This document shows, in pieces, positions 40,056-49,838 of a stretch of 64,000 nucleotides of DNA. Every line of letters starts with the position of its first letter. Within the stretch, counting starts at the first letter, position 1. Made by a program: the position numbers and the translations under genes. Source of the DNA: a virus; the IMG/VR virus record IMGVR_UViG_3300044213_000107, positions 186,001-250,000 of that record. The stretch is one strand, 5' to 3'. The notes beneath the pieces were generated by a model that saw nothing but the letters and a program-made list of their open reading frames with translations, was not told the DNA's origin and ran no database searches.

Positions 40056-41543
40056 TTATTCTGGTGCAGCATTTTGATCTTGGCTATTTCCAGCCGCTTG
40101 ATTTAATTGACCAGATTGTGTGTCTGTATTTTCTGCTGCGGCTGCGTCTGCTGCGGCCTGGGCTGCGGCAGCTTGATCTTGATTGTATGCATCTAATACT
40201 GCCTGTTGATTTTCTTCAGCAGTTGCAGCAGTTGGATAATTGCTTTCGGCATTCGCTAATGCTTGTTCAGCATCAGTTTGTGTAGGTAAGTTTGTTGTAC
40301 CAGTGACTGCACCAGATTTATCAATTGTAGTTAATTTGCCAAGACTTGATGCTTTACGTAATACACCTGTTGTTATTGCTGCGGTAATTGCTACACCTGC
40401 TGCACCTGTTGGTGCAGCTAATGCGCCAATAGATAAACCTGCAGCAGCTAACGCTCCACCAACTGCAGATCCATTGGTTGTAATACCGCCTGTTGCAATA
40501 GGACTATTAACTGTCGGCAATCCAAACGCTGGAGTTCCTGCTAGATTTCCAGAGTTAGGAACAAACACAGTATTAAGCGGATTATTACCAGAAATAATAT
40601 TGCGCCCTAGCGCAGCAAGACTACCTGCTGCAATAGTTGTTAAATTTGTATTTTTTAATATTGTTCCGGCGTTTATTGCTTTTAATCCTGCGGCCAGATA
40701 ATTTTGATTATCGAGATCGTCGGTTATTTCTGTAGCAGATTGTACCAGTCCGCCAGGGCCAAATAAACTAGCAGTTCCACCGCCTAGAGGACTTAGTGGA
40801 CTTGGTGTTTTATCATAATATGTTGTAGCAAAGCCATCGACTGCAGGACCAACTGTTCCTCTACCGTATAGCACACCTTCGTAGGCGATAGTCATTGAGT
40901 GTTCTAGTGTACCAGTTCCATTGCTGCTGTTATGCGTGCCATGTCTAAATGAAGTTATATACGGATTAACCAGTATGTATTCGGTAAAAGACTTTTGATG
41001 CAGACTATATATTTTTATAGCCTTGATAATATTAACGCCGCCGGGATTATCTGTGGAACCACTTGGTTGATAGCCAAATTGATTTAATTGGCCAGATCTG
41101 TCTCCGTATTTGGTCGAGGTATAGTATGTAGGATTAGGACTACCATTTTGTTGACCAATATCTGCGTCTCTATAATAATATCTATAATACAAGTTCCAGA
41201 AATTTAAAACACTTTCTGCAGAGTCATCGTGAAAAGTAATATTAACTGGGTCATATTTTATTTTTGATTGTATTACCGTTGGACGATTATAACTATTCAT
41301 AGTTTTTGCTTCAACTGTGAATTTAGGCAAATCTATATTTTTAACCATTAACCCAGTTACTAATGCATCATCAGCGGCCAATCCGTAGTGTGTATCTAAA
41401 CTAAAACTAACGTGATATAACCAAGCAGATTTAGGCGAATGTTCATAGTTATTACCAACATACAATCTAGAAGCATGTTGATAATCGTGAATACCACTGT
41501 GTGTAGTAAATCCTTGTAACAGTAAATCTGCAACTGAAGCCAT
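40056..41543 (-). CDS. Tail-tube-like/baseplate protein (gp54-gp19 type)
   Basis: 495 residues. The first 250 have a gp19-like tube fold (LPKFTVEAKTMNSYNRPTVIQSKIKYDPVNITFHDD, then LEHSMTIAYEGV), extended by a Gly/Ala-rich C-terminal half with long hydrophobic stretches. T4 gp54 and gp48, which start the tube on the baseplate, have the same fold. Which one it matches cannot be told. AATAAATA at 41566 and AAGG precede the ATG. Confidence 0.6.
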   Translation of the reverse strand: MASVADLLLQGFTTHSGIHDYQHASRLYVGNNYEHSPKSAWLYHVSFSLDTHYGLAADDALVTGLMVKNIDLPKFTVEAKTMNSYNRPTVIQSKIKYDPVNITFHDDSAESVLNFWNLYYRYYYRDADIGQQNGSPNPTYYTSTKYGDRSGQLNQFGYQPSGSTDNPGGVNIIKAIKIYSLHQKSFTEYILVNPYITSFRHGTHNSSNGTGTLEHSMTIAYEGVLYGRGTVGPAVDGFATTYYDKTPSPLSPLGGGTASLFGPGGLVQSATEITDDLDNQNYLAAGLKAINAGTILKNTNLTTIAAGSLAALGRNIISGNNPLNTVFVPNSGNLAGTPAFGLPTVNSPIATGGITTNGSAVGGALAAAGLSIGALAAPTGAAGVAITAAITTGVLRKASSLGKLTTIDKSGAVTGTTNLPTQTDAEQALANAESNYPTAATAEENQQAVLDAYNQDQAAAAQAAADAAAAENTDTQSGQLNQAAGNSQDQNAAPE

Positions 41544-41565
41544 TTATTATAAAACCTTATAATAT

Positions 41566-41573
41566 TATTTATT
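41566..41573 (-). promoter_or_regulatory. Late-type promoter AATAAATA
   Basis: It lies 22 bases before the ATG of the tube-like gene, just after the terminator of gp19. Confidence 0.45.
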
Positions 41574-41580
41574 CGTAAAA

Positions 41581-41604
41581 AAACCGGACTTTGAAGTCCG
41601 GTTT
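41581..41604 (-). terminator. Intrinsic terminator after gp19
   Basis: An 11-bp perfect stem (AAACCGGACTT/AAGTCCGGTTT) with a 2-base loop and a T7 run on the minus strand, 20 bases past the gp19 stop. Confidence 0.85.
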
Positions 41605-41623
41605 AGTATTTGTTGTATAACTA

Positions 41624-42259
41624 TTAGCCCGATACACTTTGACCCAAAGTTCTTTGGATAGCAGTACCAACACCAACTGCACCACCGCCAGGACCTGCAG
41701 TCTGTTCAGCATTATCAAACTTAATTGTTAATGCAACTGTTGCTGGCTCGCTGGTAGCATAGTTCATTTCGCCCCAGTTTACTTCTTGGATGAAACAACC
41801 ATATAGTTCCCAAGTTTCTAAAGTATTAGCTGCATTAGCACCATTACCACCATCGAGCATTTCAAAAGTTAAACCAAACTTATAGTCAATGCCAGAAGCT
41901 GCACTAGATTGTTCTGCAAAATCAAATTGCTTTTGAATTTGTTCGCCAACTAAATTACTAATGTTATTGTTTACATCGTCGCGTAAATTAACTGTAACTG
42001 CTTGCCATTCCGGTTTGCCAATTAAATTAATTTTACTATTGTAGATATCAATAACAAAAGGATTAAAGTTAATATTAGGACGAGTAATATCTACTACCTG
42101 TTTAGTTAACTCCATCACGTTAGTTGTGTTAACTCCAAATCCATTGAATGTTGCTCTAAAACGATATTTTAATTTTGGCATTAACAGACCTTGGCTAGAA
42201 GCACTTTGTCCGCCTCCCCCTAATGGTACTGTAATATTTCTTAATGATGCTGATGCCAT
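41624..42259 (-). CDS. 19: Tail tube protein gp19
   Basis: 211 residues. The order LPKLKYRFRATFNGFG, VDITRPNINFNPFVIDIYNSKINLIGKPEW, EMLDGGN and LETWELYGCFIQEVNWGEMNY matches T4-like tail tube proteins. Many copies stack inside the sheath. It lies next to gp18 with ACTAAATA at 42278, a Shine-Dalgarno and a strong terminator behind it. Confidence 0.9.
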   Translation of the reverse strand: MASASLRNITVPLGGGGQSASSQGLLMPKLKYRFRATFNGFGVNTTNVMELTKQVVDITRPNINFNPFVIDIYNSKINLIGKPEWQAVTVNLRDDVNNNISNLVGEQIQKQFDFAEQSSAASGIDYKFGLTFEMLDGGNGANAANTLETWELYGCFIQEVNWGEMNYATSEPATVALTIKFDNAEQTAGPGGGAVGVGTAIQRTLGQSVSG

Positions 42260-42277
42260 TTTATTCTCCTGATACTG

Positions 42278-42285
42278 TATTTAGT
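42278..42285 (-). promoter_or_regulatory. Late-type promoter ACTAAATA of gp19
   Basis: It lies 18 bases before the gp19 ATG, with AGGAG in between. Confidence 0.45.
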
Positions 42286-42301
42286 ATTTTTATTATGGGA
42301 C

Positions 42302-42326
42302 TAATGGGCAGCATCACCGCCCATTA
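42302..42326 (-). terminator. Hairpin after the sheath gene, possible attenuator
   Basis: TAATGGGC/GCCCATTA, 8-bp stem and 9-base loop, 14 bases past the gp18 stop. It lacks a strong T-run, so readthrough into gp19 is likely. Confidence 0.5.
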
Positions 42327-42339
42327 AGTACCTATATTA

Positions 42340-45300
42340 TTATATACCTGCTTTGATATCGCCTGGATTCTTCAAGCGAATTGGAATGTAAATAAACTCA
42401 ACCGATTTCATTGGTTCGATAGCAATATCGACCCAAAGTTCGTTACGTTCAATACGTGTTGGTGTGTTGTTTGAATCATCACAGATAACAACATAATCGT
42501 AAATACCACGTTTAGCAATCAAGTCATTAATAGCACCATTGATGATACTTCTGATTTGATTACGTGTGATCTTGTCATTTGGTTCAAACAAGAACGCATC
42601 GCCTACACGTGCTAGGATAGTACGAATATAATTAACTAAACGTGCTACATTTACACGATCCAAACTTGTTGCAGTTGGGTTACGAGTAATTTGTCCCCAG
42701 ACAACCAATCCAATGCCAGGAATCTGTGCAATAGGATTAATCTTGTTAGAATATAACAAATCACGTGTTCCTTGGTTAACCCCGTTTAGAGTAAACTCTT
42801 CGGTTGTACTGTTGATATAACCAAGATTTGTTGCATTATCTACTAAACCACGGCGTGTACCAGCTGGTGCAAACCACTGATAACTTACATTGTCATTATG
42901 TATAAATGTGCGCAATGCTACATGGCTTGGAGGAACAACAATTGTGTTGCCAGACAAGTCTACAGTTTCTGCACTTGGATAGTATACGCCCAAGTATGGG
43001 TCAGCAGTTGCCAATCCATCACCATTTGTATTATTACTCCACTCACTGATACTTACCGCATCAGGTGCTAAACGGAATGGTGTATCACCAATAACGAATG
43101 CAGTATTGGCACGATCGTTATTTAATGCCACCATTTCTGGAATCAATTCTGGATATCCAGGAGCAACAATCAAATTAAACTGATATTGTTCTTCACGAAC
43201 TGTTGTGTTTGTACTTACTGCTGCAGCCAATGCTTTAACAACCATATTGCGTTGTGCTTTACGACCTGCCCACATAGCACCGTTGTCTTGCAATCCACTA
43301 GCAGATACCCACGCATCAGTTACCGTTGGCAAAGATATATTAGGATAACTTTCAGCATTAAAATAATCGCTGTGGAATTTCTTAATATTATATCCGCTGC
43401 GGCGTGTGTTAAACAACAATGTACCACGTGGATACAATCTTGCATCTGGTGCATCTAAATCCAAATAATTGCTAAACAACAATCCTGTTGCGCCATCACT
43501 GATAGTTGGCAATGCATCGTTAATAACATCAGCAGTACCAGCGGTATCCCAACGTGCATCAGCAAATACAATACCGTTTTGTGTAATTTGGTCTGTGTTA
43601 TCTATAGCAACCCAAGCTTTGCCATTGTAACGACTTAGTTTTGGCCAATTTTCTAGATCGCTAGTATCTAACCAAATATCTCCTGCAGCAACTGCAGTTA
43701 ACCCATCACTATGATATTTAGGTGCTGCACCGGCACTTGCAATAACACCCATTGGATCTGTTTCTGTTAAATTGTATCCGCGTGCATCGCTAGATACATT
43801 TTGGTAACCTTTCCAACCGTTATCATTGATCATAATATCAACATCTAGTGCAGATCCATAATACCATACTGTCCCATCTGCAGGGTTTGTATGTGGTTCT
43901 TTATCACTAACGGTATAAGTTAAATTAGACCAGTTAGAAATTCTATAGTAAGGTGTTGTAACCGTTAAGTTAGCTATCGGATTTGTTCTAGAAGCTCCAT
44001 TTGGGAACAACGAACTACCAGCTGCAGTTCCACTTCCGTTGTCTATTAATAAAATCTCTCCGCCTGCAGTATGTGTATACACAATAGCCCCAGAAGCCGA
44101 AATATCTATATTAAAATTAGGTATTGATAAATTTTTAAGTCCAATAACAAAATTTGTAACGCTAACATTATTTGTGCCTACACTACCCGGAACCGTGTAT
44201 GTGTAAACAGAAGGTAGTGCTTGCGCCGGTTGACTTACTTTAATGGTGATTACATCTCCGCCATTGAATACTGTTGCAGCATTTGTTGGTGCACGGCCTG
44301 TTACAACTGTTTTGCCAACTGCAGTTCTTACTTTTGGTGTAAGTCCACTTGACAAATTGCCATAATTAGGATTTGTTTTTAAGAATATTGTTCCTGCCGG
44401 AATACCTAAACCACCGTTAATCGGGTCTAATCCATAATCTGCAGACGTTTCGCTGTCATATACTGGGGCAGGAACTAAATTCCATGTGTTAGATGATGCA
44501 TTGTATTTTTTCAAAACAATATTAAGACCATTACCGGTTGCACTTGTTTTTAAGAACACCGATCCAGATGGTCTTGGCACAGAATCCGAACTTCTCCAAC
44601 TTGGTATCTGTGCAAATGTACCTTCTGTATAAGTACAACAAAAATACGTTGTTCCGCTAGTAAGTCCTAATGTACCTAGTGGCGAAGTATTTTGTGCTCC
44701 AGAGCCTTGGCGAACATTATCGACAATATATATTCCGCCATCTACTATATAACCTGTAGATGAACCAGTAGCGTCAATTAATATCATATTTGATCCGCCT
44801 AATGCGGTACTTAAGGTAATGTGAGTACTATCAACAATACTTGTTACATAATATGGTGTTCCGGTAGCAACACCGCTAGAAATTGTTGAACTAGCCAAAT
44901 TACCAATAGCACCATTAATATACAATTTTGTACCTACAGACAAGTTACTAGTTGATGACACAGTTACATTATTTGTACCTTGCTGTGTAGCAGTAATACT
45001 AATACGTGCAGCTGAATTTCCTGCTCCACTTATTGAATTTCTATTAGAATAAAATTCTATTGATTTTCCATCACTGCTTAATGAAGCTATGATACCTGCT
45101 GCACTTAACGCACTAGCATATGTATTAATTTTTGATGCTATTCCAGCTATATTTACATTGTTAGCGGTATCACCTAGTACAACATTAATACCATTAACAA
45201 GAATACTACATGCAGGATTATTATTTGCAGAATAAAAAATTGGTTGATTTGCAGCAAAAGAGTTTGTAGATGCTGCTGGACTAGATTGTTCCCATGCTAA

Positions 45301-45960
45301 TGATTCTACTGAGACCCATGCGCCAAAATTATTTTTATGATAAATCAATGCTGAACTATTTGGATTTAAAGTTGCACTTTCAGCAAATACTACTGCATAA
45401 TCGCCTAATGCACCAACTGTAGAAATTGGATACCATGTGCCAAATTGATATGTTAATAATGCAGGATCTGTAATTATAATTGGTGTTTGCAGATTAAATT
45501 GTCCCGCAACCGCATCCCATTCGTAAATACCCCAATTAGAATCGGCAGTATCTAACCATACGATTCCGTCTGCTACTGTACCTGTTGGACGAACTGCAGT
45601 CGGTGTTAATTCATTAAGATCAATATCTGCACGAATTGCATATAACAAATTGCTTTGGCCAAGAGCACTGTACGCAGCAATTAAACCATACTCGTTTCTT
45701 TCGTCGCCGTGTAAAGGTGTTCCTGCTGCGCTTTGTTCAAACGTTGGGTATCCCATTGCAGTAATAAGATCTCGTTGACTTGTGAAACTTAATAGTTTAC
45801 CGGCGGTTGCTTGAGTGGTGTCTGAAGCCAATGCGCCAGCGGGATTTGTTTTGTCTTGAGCGGTTGCCAACAATACTAAAGCTGTTGTGCCCACTGCGCC
45901 TGGTACATACTGGCTTTCGTCAGTAATTGTAATTTGTGAACCTGGTGATACTAATGCCAT
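42340..45960 (-). CDS. 18: Tail sheath protein gp18, enlarged
   Basis: 1206 residues. The N-terminal VSPGSQITITDESQYVPGAVGTTALVLLATAQDK and the C-terminal core (VARLVNYIRTILARVGDAFLFEPND, IERNELWVDIAIEPMKSVEFIYIPIRLKN) are T4-like sheath sequences. The middle (roughly 200-750) carries long Ser/Thr/Asn-rich insertions, making it nearly twice T4 gp18 (659). These are likely surface-exposed protrusion domains. Confidence 0.92.
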   Translation of the reverse strand: MALVSPGSQITITDESQYVPGAVGTTALVLLATAQDKTNPAGALASDTTQATAGKLLSFTSQRDLITAMGYPTFEQSAAGTPLHGDERNEYGLIAAYSALGQSNLLYAIRADIDLNELTPTAVRPTGTVADGIVWLDTADSNWGIYEWDAVAGQFNLQTPIIITDPALLTYQFGTWYPISTVGALGDYAVVFAESATLNPNSSALIYHKNNFGAWVSVESLAWEQSSPAASTNSFAANQPIFYSANNNPACSILVNGINVVLGDTANNVNIAGIASKINTYASALSAAGIIASLSSDGKSIEFYSNRNSISGAGNSAARISITATQQGTNNVTVSSTSNLSVGTKLYINGAIGNLASSTISSGVATGTPYYVTSIVDSTHITLSTALGGSNMILIDATGSSTGYIVDGGIYIVDNVRQGSGAQNTSPLGTLGLTSGTTYFCCTYTEGTFAQIPSWRSSDSVPRPSGSVFLKTSATGNGLNIVLKKYNASSNTWNLVPAPVYDSETSADYGLDPINGGLGIPAGTIFLKTNPNYGNLSSGLTPKVRTAVGKTVVTGRAPTNAATVFNGGDVITIKVSQPAQALPSVYTYTVPGSVGTNNVSVTNFVIGLKNLSIPNFNIDISASGAIVYTHTAGGEILLIDNGSGTAAGSSLFPNGASRTNPIANLTVTTPYYRISNWSNLTYTVSDKEPHTNPADGTVWYYGSALDVDIMINDNGWKGYQNVSSDARGYNLTETDPMGVIASAGAAPKYHSDGLTAVAAGDIWLDTSDLENWPKLSRYNGKAWVAIDNTDQITQNGIVFADARWDTAGTADVINDALPTISDGATGLLFSNYLDLDAPDARLYPRGTLLFNTRRSGYNIKKFHSDYFNAESYPNISLPTVTDAWVSASGLQDNGAMWAGRKAQRNMVVKALAAAVSTNTTVREEQYQFNLIVAPGYPELIPEMVALNNDRANTAFVIGDTPFRLAPDAVSISEWSNNTNGDGLATADPYLGVYYPSAETVDLSGNTIVVPPSHVALRTFIHNDNVSYQWFAPAGTRRGLVDNATNLGYINSTTEEFTLNGVNQGTRDLLYSNKINPIAQIPGIGLVVWGQITRNPTATSLDRVNVARLVNYIRTILARVGDAFLFEPNDKITRNQIRSIINGAINDLIAKRGIYDYVVICDDSNNTPTRIERNELWVDIAIEPMKSVEFIYIPIRLKNPGDIKAGI

Positions 45961-45990
45961 TTTGTGATTCCTTTATAATACACTTTAACA

Positions 45991-45998
45991 TATTTAGT
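45991..45998 (-). promoter_or_regulatory. Late-type promoter ACTAAATA of gp18
   Basis: It lies 30 bases before the gp18 ATG, with AAAGGA in between. Confidence 0.45.
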
Positions 45999-46045
45999 TA
46001 TATATAACTTTTTTTGGTTATTAGAGGTGCCTTTAAGAAAACCTT

Positions 46046-46053
46046 TATAAATA
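46046..46053 (+). promoter_or_regulatory. Late-type promoter TATAAATA, leaderless arrangement
   Basis: A perfect octamer followed by TTTTT and the ATG at 46059. No Shine-Dalgarno is present. Confidence 0.55.
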
Positions 46054-46058
46054 TTTTT

Positions 46059-46679
46059 ATGAAAAAATACGCTGGATTTGTATACGAAACAACAAATGTC
46101 ATAACAGGTATGAAATATATCGGGAGTTATATTGGCTTAGATACTGATATTTGTTTTGGTAATAGTAGATCTATAGAAAAAGATATTAAAAAATACGGGA
46201 TAGAAAACTTTTCAAGAAGTATATTAGAATATGTAAAATCAATTAATGTTCTAGCTGAAGCCGAGTCTGCGTGGCTTAAAAGCGTAAATGCTAAATCTAA
46301 CCCAATGTATTTTAATCGCAGCAATAAATCTTCGCAAAGAGAAGTTTGCGGTGCATGTAATACAAATCTAGTAGCAGTAAATTATGTCACTGCAAATAGA
46401 ACATATTATAGAAAACTATGTTCAAGTTGTATTCGTAAAGGTAAAAAAATAAAACTCTCAGCACCTGCTTGGTTTAAGGCGGGATATAGGAAACGTGACA
46501 AATGTGAAAATTGTGGCTTCAAAGGCAAACACCTTGAACAACTTAGGGTGTTCTATATAGATGGCGATAAAGAAAACAATAACGCTTACAATTTAAGAAC
46601 AATATGCTTAAACTGTCAAGTTGATGCAGTTAAAAGTAAAACTCGTTGGTTACCTGCCGAAATTATAGCAGATTTTTAA
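46059..46679 (+). CDS. GIY-YIG/zinc-finger putative homing endonuclease
   Basis: I start at ATG 46059 (MKKYAGFVYETTN, 206 residues); a TTG 45 bases upstream lies before the promoter and is unlikely. The N-terminus is GIY-YIG-like (GFVYETTNVITGMKYIGSYIG, then RSIEKDIKKYGIENF). The C-terminal half has Cys-x2-Cys pairs (VCGACN, LCSSCI, KCENCGFKGK, ICLNCQ) in an HNH-derived zinc finger whose His is replaced (LRVFYIDGDKENN), so that half likely only binds DNA. It sits between gp18 and dNMP kinase on the opposite strand. Confidence 0.75.
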   Translation: MKKYAGFVYETTNVITGMKYIGSYIGLDTDICFGNSRSIEKDIKKYGIENFSRSILEYVKSINVLAEAESAWLKSVNAKSNPMYFNRSNKSSQREVCGACNTNLVAVNYVTANRTYYRKLCSSCIRKGKKIKLSAPAWFKAGYRKRDKCENCGFKGKHLEQLRVFYIDGDKENNNAYNLRTICLNCQVDAVKSKTRWLPAEIIADF

Positions 46680-47292
46680 TTTGTTTATGTAGTTCGTCAA
46701 TTGTAGAATTGTTGTCGGCAACAAAGTCAAATTTTGAGCCAACCCAACTATATTCACTTGGGTGTACTTTTAATTTTCTTAGTTTTTCTTGACTTAGGCT
46801 CCAGGTTGAATTTCCATTAGGTCCACAATTAACACTACAAGCTGCATCATACCACTCGGGTTCAGATCCACGTTTTACTCGTATGCAAATACCACCTGAA
46901 TTTTTAATAGCAGCAATTTCATTTGGAAAACGTACATCACTAATAACAATATTATCTGTGGTTTTACGCAATTTATTTTCAAGGCTTGCAATCCACATAT
47001 CGTCATGGAAGGCGTTTCTAATAACTTCTGTGCCCCAATATTGTAGTACCCAACGCGGAGTTAAGTCGGGCATATTGAGTCGTTCTGCCCACCAGGGATC
47101 TACTTGCTCACGCCATTCACGAGCTTCTTTTGTACGGCCTTCTAGTAAGATTCTGTCCCAGCCAAATACAACTGCAACAGCATCTTTTAAGGTATTTGCA
47201 AAACTTTCTCTTCTAAATTCATGACAATTAACAAGATAATCTGCAACTGTGTCTTTGCCTGAGCCGATAAAGCCTGATATTCCAATAATCAT
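46663..47292 (-). CDS. 1: Deoxynucleoside monophosphate kinase, gp1-type
   Basis: I start at ATG 47290-47292 (MIIGISGFIGSGKDT), which has AAAAGG at good spacing; an upstream ATG would add an odd 18-residue leader. 209 residues. The P-loop GFIGSGKDT, DPWWAERL, VLQYWGTEVIR and ISDVRFPNE match T4 gp1-type dNMP kinases, which phosphorylate dTMP, dGMP and hydroxymethyl-dCMP. It feeds dNTPs to phage replication. Confidence 0.9.
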   Translation of the reverse strand: MIIGISGFIGSGKDTVADYLVNCHEFRRESFANTLKDAVAVVFGWDRILLEGRTKEAREWREQVDPWWAERLNMPDLTPRWVLQYWGTEVIRNAFHDDMWIASLENKLRKTTDNIVISDVRFPNEIAAIKNSGGICIRVKRGSEPEWYDAACSVNCGPNGNSTWSLSQEKLRKLKVHPSEYSWVGSKFDFVADNNSTIDELHKQIKNLL

Positions 47293-47347
47293 TGAGATGC
47301 CTTTTAAAATATACAGTATTTTTACATACTGTAATATATTTGTCAAA

Positions 47348-47683
47348 TTAGATAGTAATTATTTTATCCGCCGATGGTGTTAGAGCAGGTTTTTCTGGAT
47401 AAACTGTTTTTAAAATAAATTTTAGTTTTGTTGAGCTTATTCTGCGTAGACCTAATGCTATTTCTCTACTCCAGTCATAAACCCAAAATTTTTCGCCTGA
47501 TTCTATGCTGGAAAGTTTATCTAGGTGTCTATTTAAACGACGAAGTGTGTAATCTACTGCACGTGGATCGACACCACGTAAGTCTGCACGAGCTATAGCA
47601 TGATCATCAACAACAATTTCTAACTGGCCACCAACAAACAATGTACCAACCGCGGATTCGGATATTATTTCAGCTAATAACAT
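47348..47683 (-). CDS. Conserved phage protein, 111 aa
   Basis: 111 residues. MLLAEIISE at the start and VVDDHAIARADLRGVDPRAVDYTLRRL and WVYDWSREIALGLRRI suggest a compact alpha/beta protein, as in small conserved proteins near neck genes of marine T4-like phages. It resembles RelE/BrnT-like folds only loosely. It abuts gp13, with the start overlapping that gene's stop. Function is unknown. Confidence 0.55.
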   Translation of the reverse strand: MLLAEIISESAVGTLFVGGQLEIVVDDHAIARADLRGVDPRAVDYTLRRLNRHLDKLSSIESGEKFWVYDWSREIALGLRRISSTKLKFILKTVYPEKPALTPSADKIITI

Positions 47684-48615
47684 TATCCGGTTATCCAGGT
47701 TAACGGTTGTGAACCATCTACATAAGTCTTGAGATCTTCGATTAGTTGATCCATTTCTGCTTTGGCTTCTGTGACCATTGTGGCACCATTTAGGCTTGTA
47801 CCACCTTGTGGACCTGCAATAGTTGAGAATTTACTGTATGCTTGACCCAGCAACATCTTGGCAAAACTATATGCATATTCTTGTATCCAAGGAAAGGACT
47901 GTATATCATTTAAAATCATGCTGTCAGGCTTATAGTTAAATGTCCAAAGCAAAACATTTTCGTAGTCTTCATTTTTCATGTTAGGGCCAGCAAAAGGGAT
48001 TTTTCTAACAAGTGTGAGTTTTTTGGTAGTTTTATTAAAAGTGTAGTTGATGTATCCACCGAACATCGTCATAGCAAGCTTCTGATAATCAACAAACAAT
48101 TCGTAGTTTGTTAAACCGCCAACACGACCAGCAACCAACATATAAGTGTTTAAATATCCACTGGCAAAAGGTTCAAACTGGCTTGCAGTTGTTCCGGTGA
48201 CGCTGCCAATACCACGTCTAAAAACTGCCCGCACTTCCATGATTTCTTTGGGCAGAATGTATTCTTGTGTTTCGGGTAATAGCGTCAAGCTTACATAACT
48301 TTCTTCTTGACTGTTTTGCGCACGTTGGCGATATTTAATCAATGCTTGATTAATAGCCATTTCGTAGTGTTCTTTTTCTAGTTCAACATCAACCAATCCA
48401 TCACCTAGACGCATGCGGATATAGTCGGTTATTTCGCTGCGAACTTTATCTGTTGATGTTAATTGGCTCTCATCATATGCAATAGCCCCAGGCCCTGTAC
48501 CTTTTGCGTTATCGTATAAACTGCTGGTAGCAACATTCAGATTAGCATCTAATCCTGTTTTTAATGTTGTGGCCCCTGCATAAGGTGTATACCCTGTTGA
48601 TGCGTCTGTTGGCAT
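47683..48615 (-). CDS. 13: Neck protein gp13
   Basis: 310 residues (T4 gp13 is 309). The VDVELEKEHYEMAINQALIKYRQRAQN, EYILPKEIMEVRAVFRRGIGS and SFPWIQEYAYSFAKMLLGQAYSKF segments match the head-closing neck protein of marine T4-like phages. gp13 and gp14 close the filled head. TATAAATA lies at 48636 with CGGAG before the ATG. Confidence 0.82.
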   Translation of the reverse strand: MPTDASTGYTPYAGATTLKTGLDANLNVATSSLYDNAKGTGPGAIAYDESQLTSTDKVRSEITDYIRMRLGDGLVDVELEKEHYEMAINQALIKYRQRAQNSQEESYVSLTLLPETQEYILPKEIMEVRAVFRRGIGSVTGTTASQFEPFASGYLNTYMLVAGRVGGLTNYELFVDYQKLAMTMFGGYINYTFNKTTKKLTLVRKIPFAGPNMKNEDYENVLLWTFNYKPDSMILNDIQSFPWIQEYAYSFAKMLLGQAYSKFSTIAGPQGGTSLNGATMVTEAKAEMDQLIEDLKTYVDGSQPLTWITG

Positions 48616-48635
48616 TCTAATACTCCGTATTGTAG

Positions 48636-48643
48636 TATTTATA
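48636..48643 (-). promoter_or_regulatory. Late-type promoter TATAAATA of gp13
   Basis: A perfect octamer, 20 bases before the gp13 ATG. Confidence 0.55.
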
Positions 48644-48661
48644 ACTACAACACAGAGTTAG

Positions 48662-49822
48662 TTAGACAACTTTGAGTAAGACTATATCAGTGTTGATACG
48701 TCCGTTTAGCGATGTTTGCGTGGCTTTAATTTCACTGATAAACTTACGAAGTTGGATTTTTGTTGCACGTGCAAACTCTCGAAGTTTTTCTTCTGGTTTA
48801 CGAACTGTTTTGCAAACAGATTTTGCTTCATCGTAGCCAGTTATAGTCGTTCCTTTAACTCCCAAAGGACCTGTTAACTCGTCTGCAACATACTGCCCAA
48901 TTTTACGAGTTTTAGTGTTGTAGATCCAAAGTTCCTTAGCACCAAGTATGTCTGCAGGATTAACGCTAACAATTTTAAGTTCTTTGTTTTCTTTTGCATA
49001 CTTGAGTTTAGCAACTGTCTTTTCTTTGCTAACTGCACGTGGAGCACGAACTTTCTTTGTAGCCTTTTTAACGCTTCTATACTGTTCTATAGAACTTAAC
49101 AGATCGTTAATCCATGCAATGGATCGTTTAAAGTCTGCAGATTTATAATGTCTGTAGGCTTCCTTGAGTTGGTCATCTCGGCCTGCTTGTGCTTCAGTTA
49201 ACTCTGCATGACGTTTGTTGTAAACTTCTAGATATTTGCCAAGTTGGCTTTGTGGAACATTGTTAGCAACTAGAAAATCATATGGCTTAAACTTGGTGTC
49301 CATTTCGTCATAATGGCCTTCGAGTTCGCCGATTGTTTCGGCAGTTTTTTCGTTCAAGCGATCCTGAATAGTAGGTACGTATGCTTTGGGTTTCTCTTCA
49401 GCAGTCTCAACTATTTCAGGTTCAGCTGAACTGATTGCTTTATTAATTGATTCTGTTAAAAATTCAATATGGCGTCCACGGAATGGCATTCCTTGACGAT
49501 GTGCCATAACTAGACTGCAGGCAGTCATACTGATGTTTCTGTCACTACTACGAATAAACGCACTTATATCTTGTTTAGAGAATGTAGTTGGTTGTGTTTG
49601 CATCCACTCAACCACATGTTTTTTAAGGTCTTTTTGTGTGTAGTAATAATTGTAATAGTAAAAACTTTTGCGCAAGTGATGGTCAAACGTTTCGTTATCA
49701 AACTTTTCAGCACGTTCAGTATCCCATTGTGGCTCTCCACCGGTGTACTTTTCGTCAGCAAATGCACCTAAACGTGGTTTTGCTACTTTAGTTTTAATTT
49801 TGATACCTGCTACTACGGCCAT
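48662..49822 (-). CDS. Conserved phage protein, 386 aa, basic
   Basis: I start at ATG 49820-49822 (MAVVAGIKIKTKVAKPRLG), with GGGAG upstream; an ATG 33 bases earlier lacks a site. The protein is very Lys-rich, with an ADEKYTGGEPQWD start, a helical middle and KKATKKVRAPRAVSKEK. It looks like a DNA-binding or late regulatory protein of T4-like marine phages, but no named family is certain. It is coupled with the metalloprotease gene upstream. Confidence 0.6.
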   Translation of the reverse strand: MAVVAGIKIKTKVAKPRLGAFADEKYTGGEPQWDTERAEKFDNETFDHHLRKSFYYYNYYYTQKDLKKHVVEWMQTQPTTFSKQDISAFIRSSDRNISMTACSLVMAHRQGMPFRGRHIEFLTESINKAISSAEPEIVETAEEKPKAYVPTIQDRLNEKTAETIGELEGHYDEMDTKFKPYDFLVANNVPQSQLGKYLEVYNKRHAELTEAQAGRDDQLKEAYRHYKSADFKRSIAWINDLLSSIEQYRSVKKATKKVRAPRAVSKEKTVAKLKYAKENKELKIVSVNPADILGAKELWIYNTKTRKIGQYVADELTGPLGVKGTTITGYDEAKSVCKTVRKPEEKLREFARATKIQLRKFISEIKATQTSLNGRINTDIVLLKVV

Positions 49823-49838
49823 TTTTTGCTCCCGTTGT

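Noticed and set aside
46014-46058. TTG start giving a longer GIY-YIG protein
   Set aside because: The extra 15 residues precede and overlap the TATAAATA promoter and are not GIY-YIG-like.
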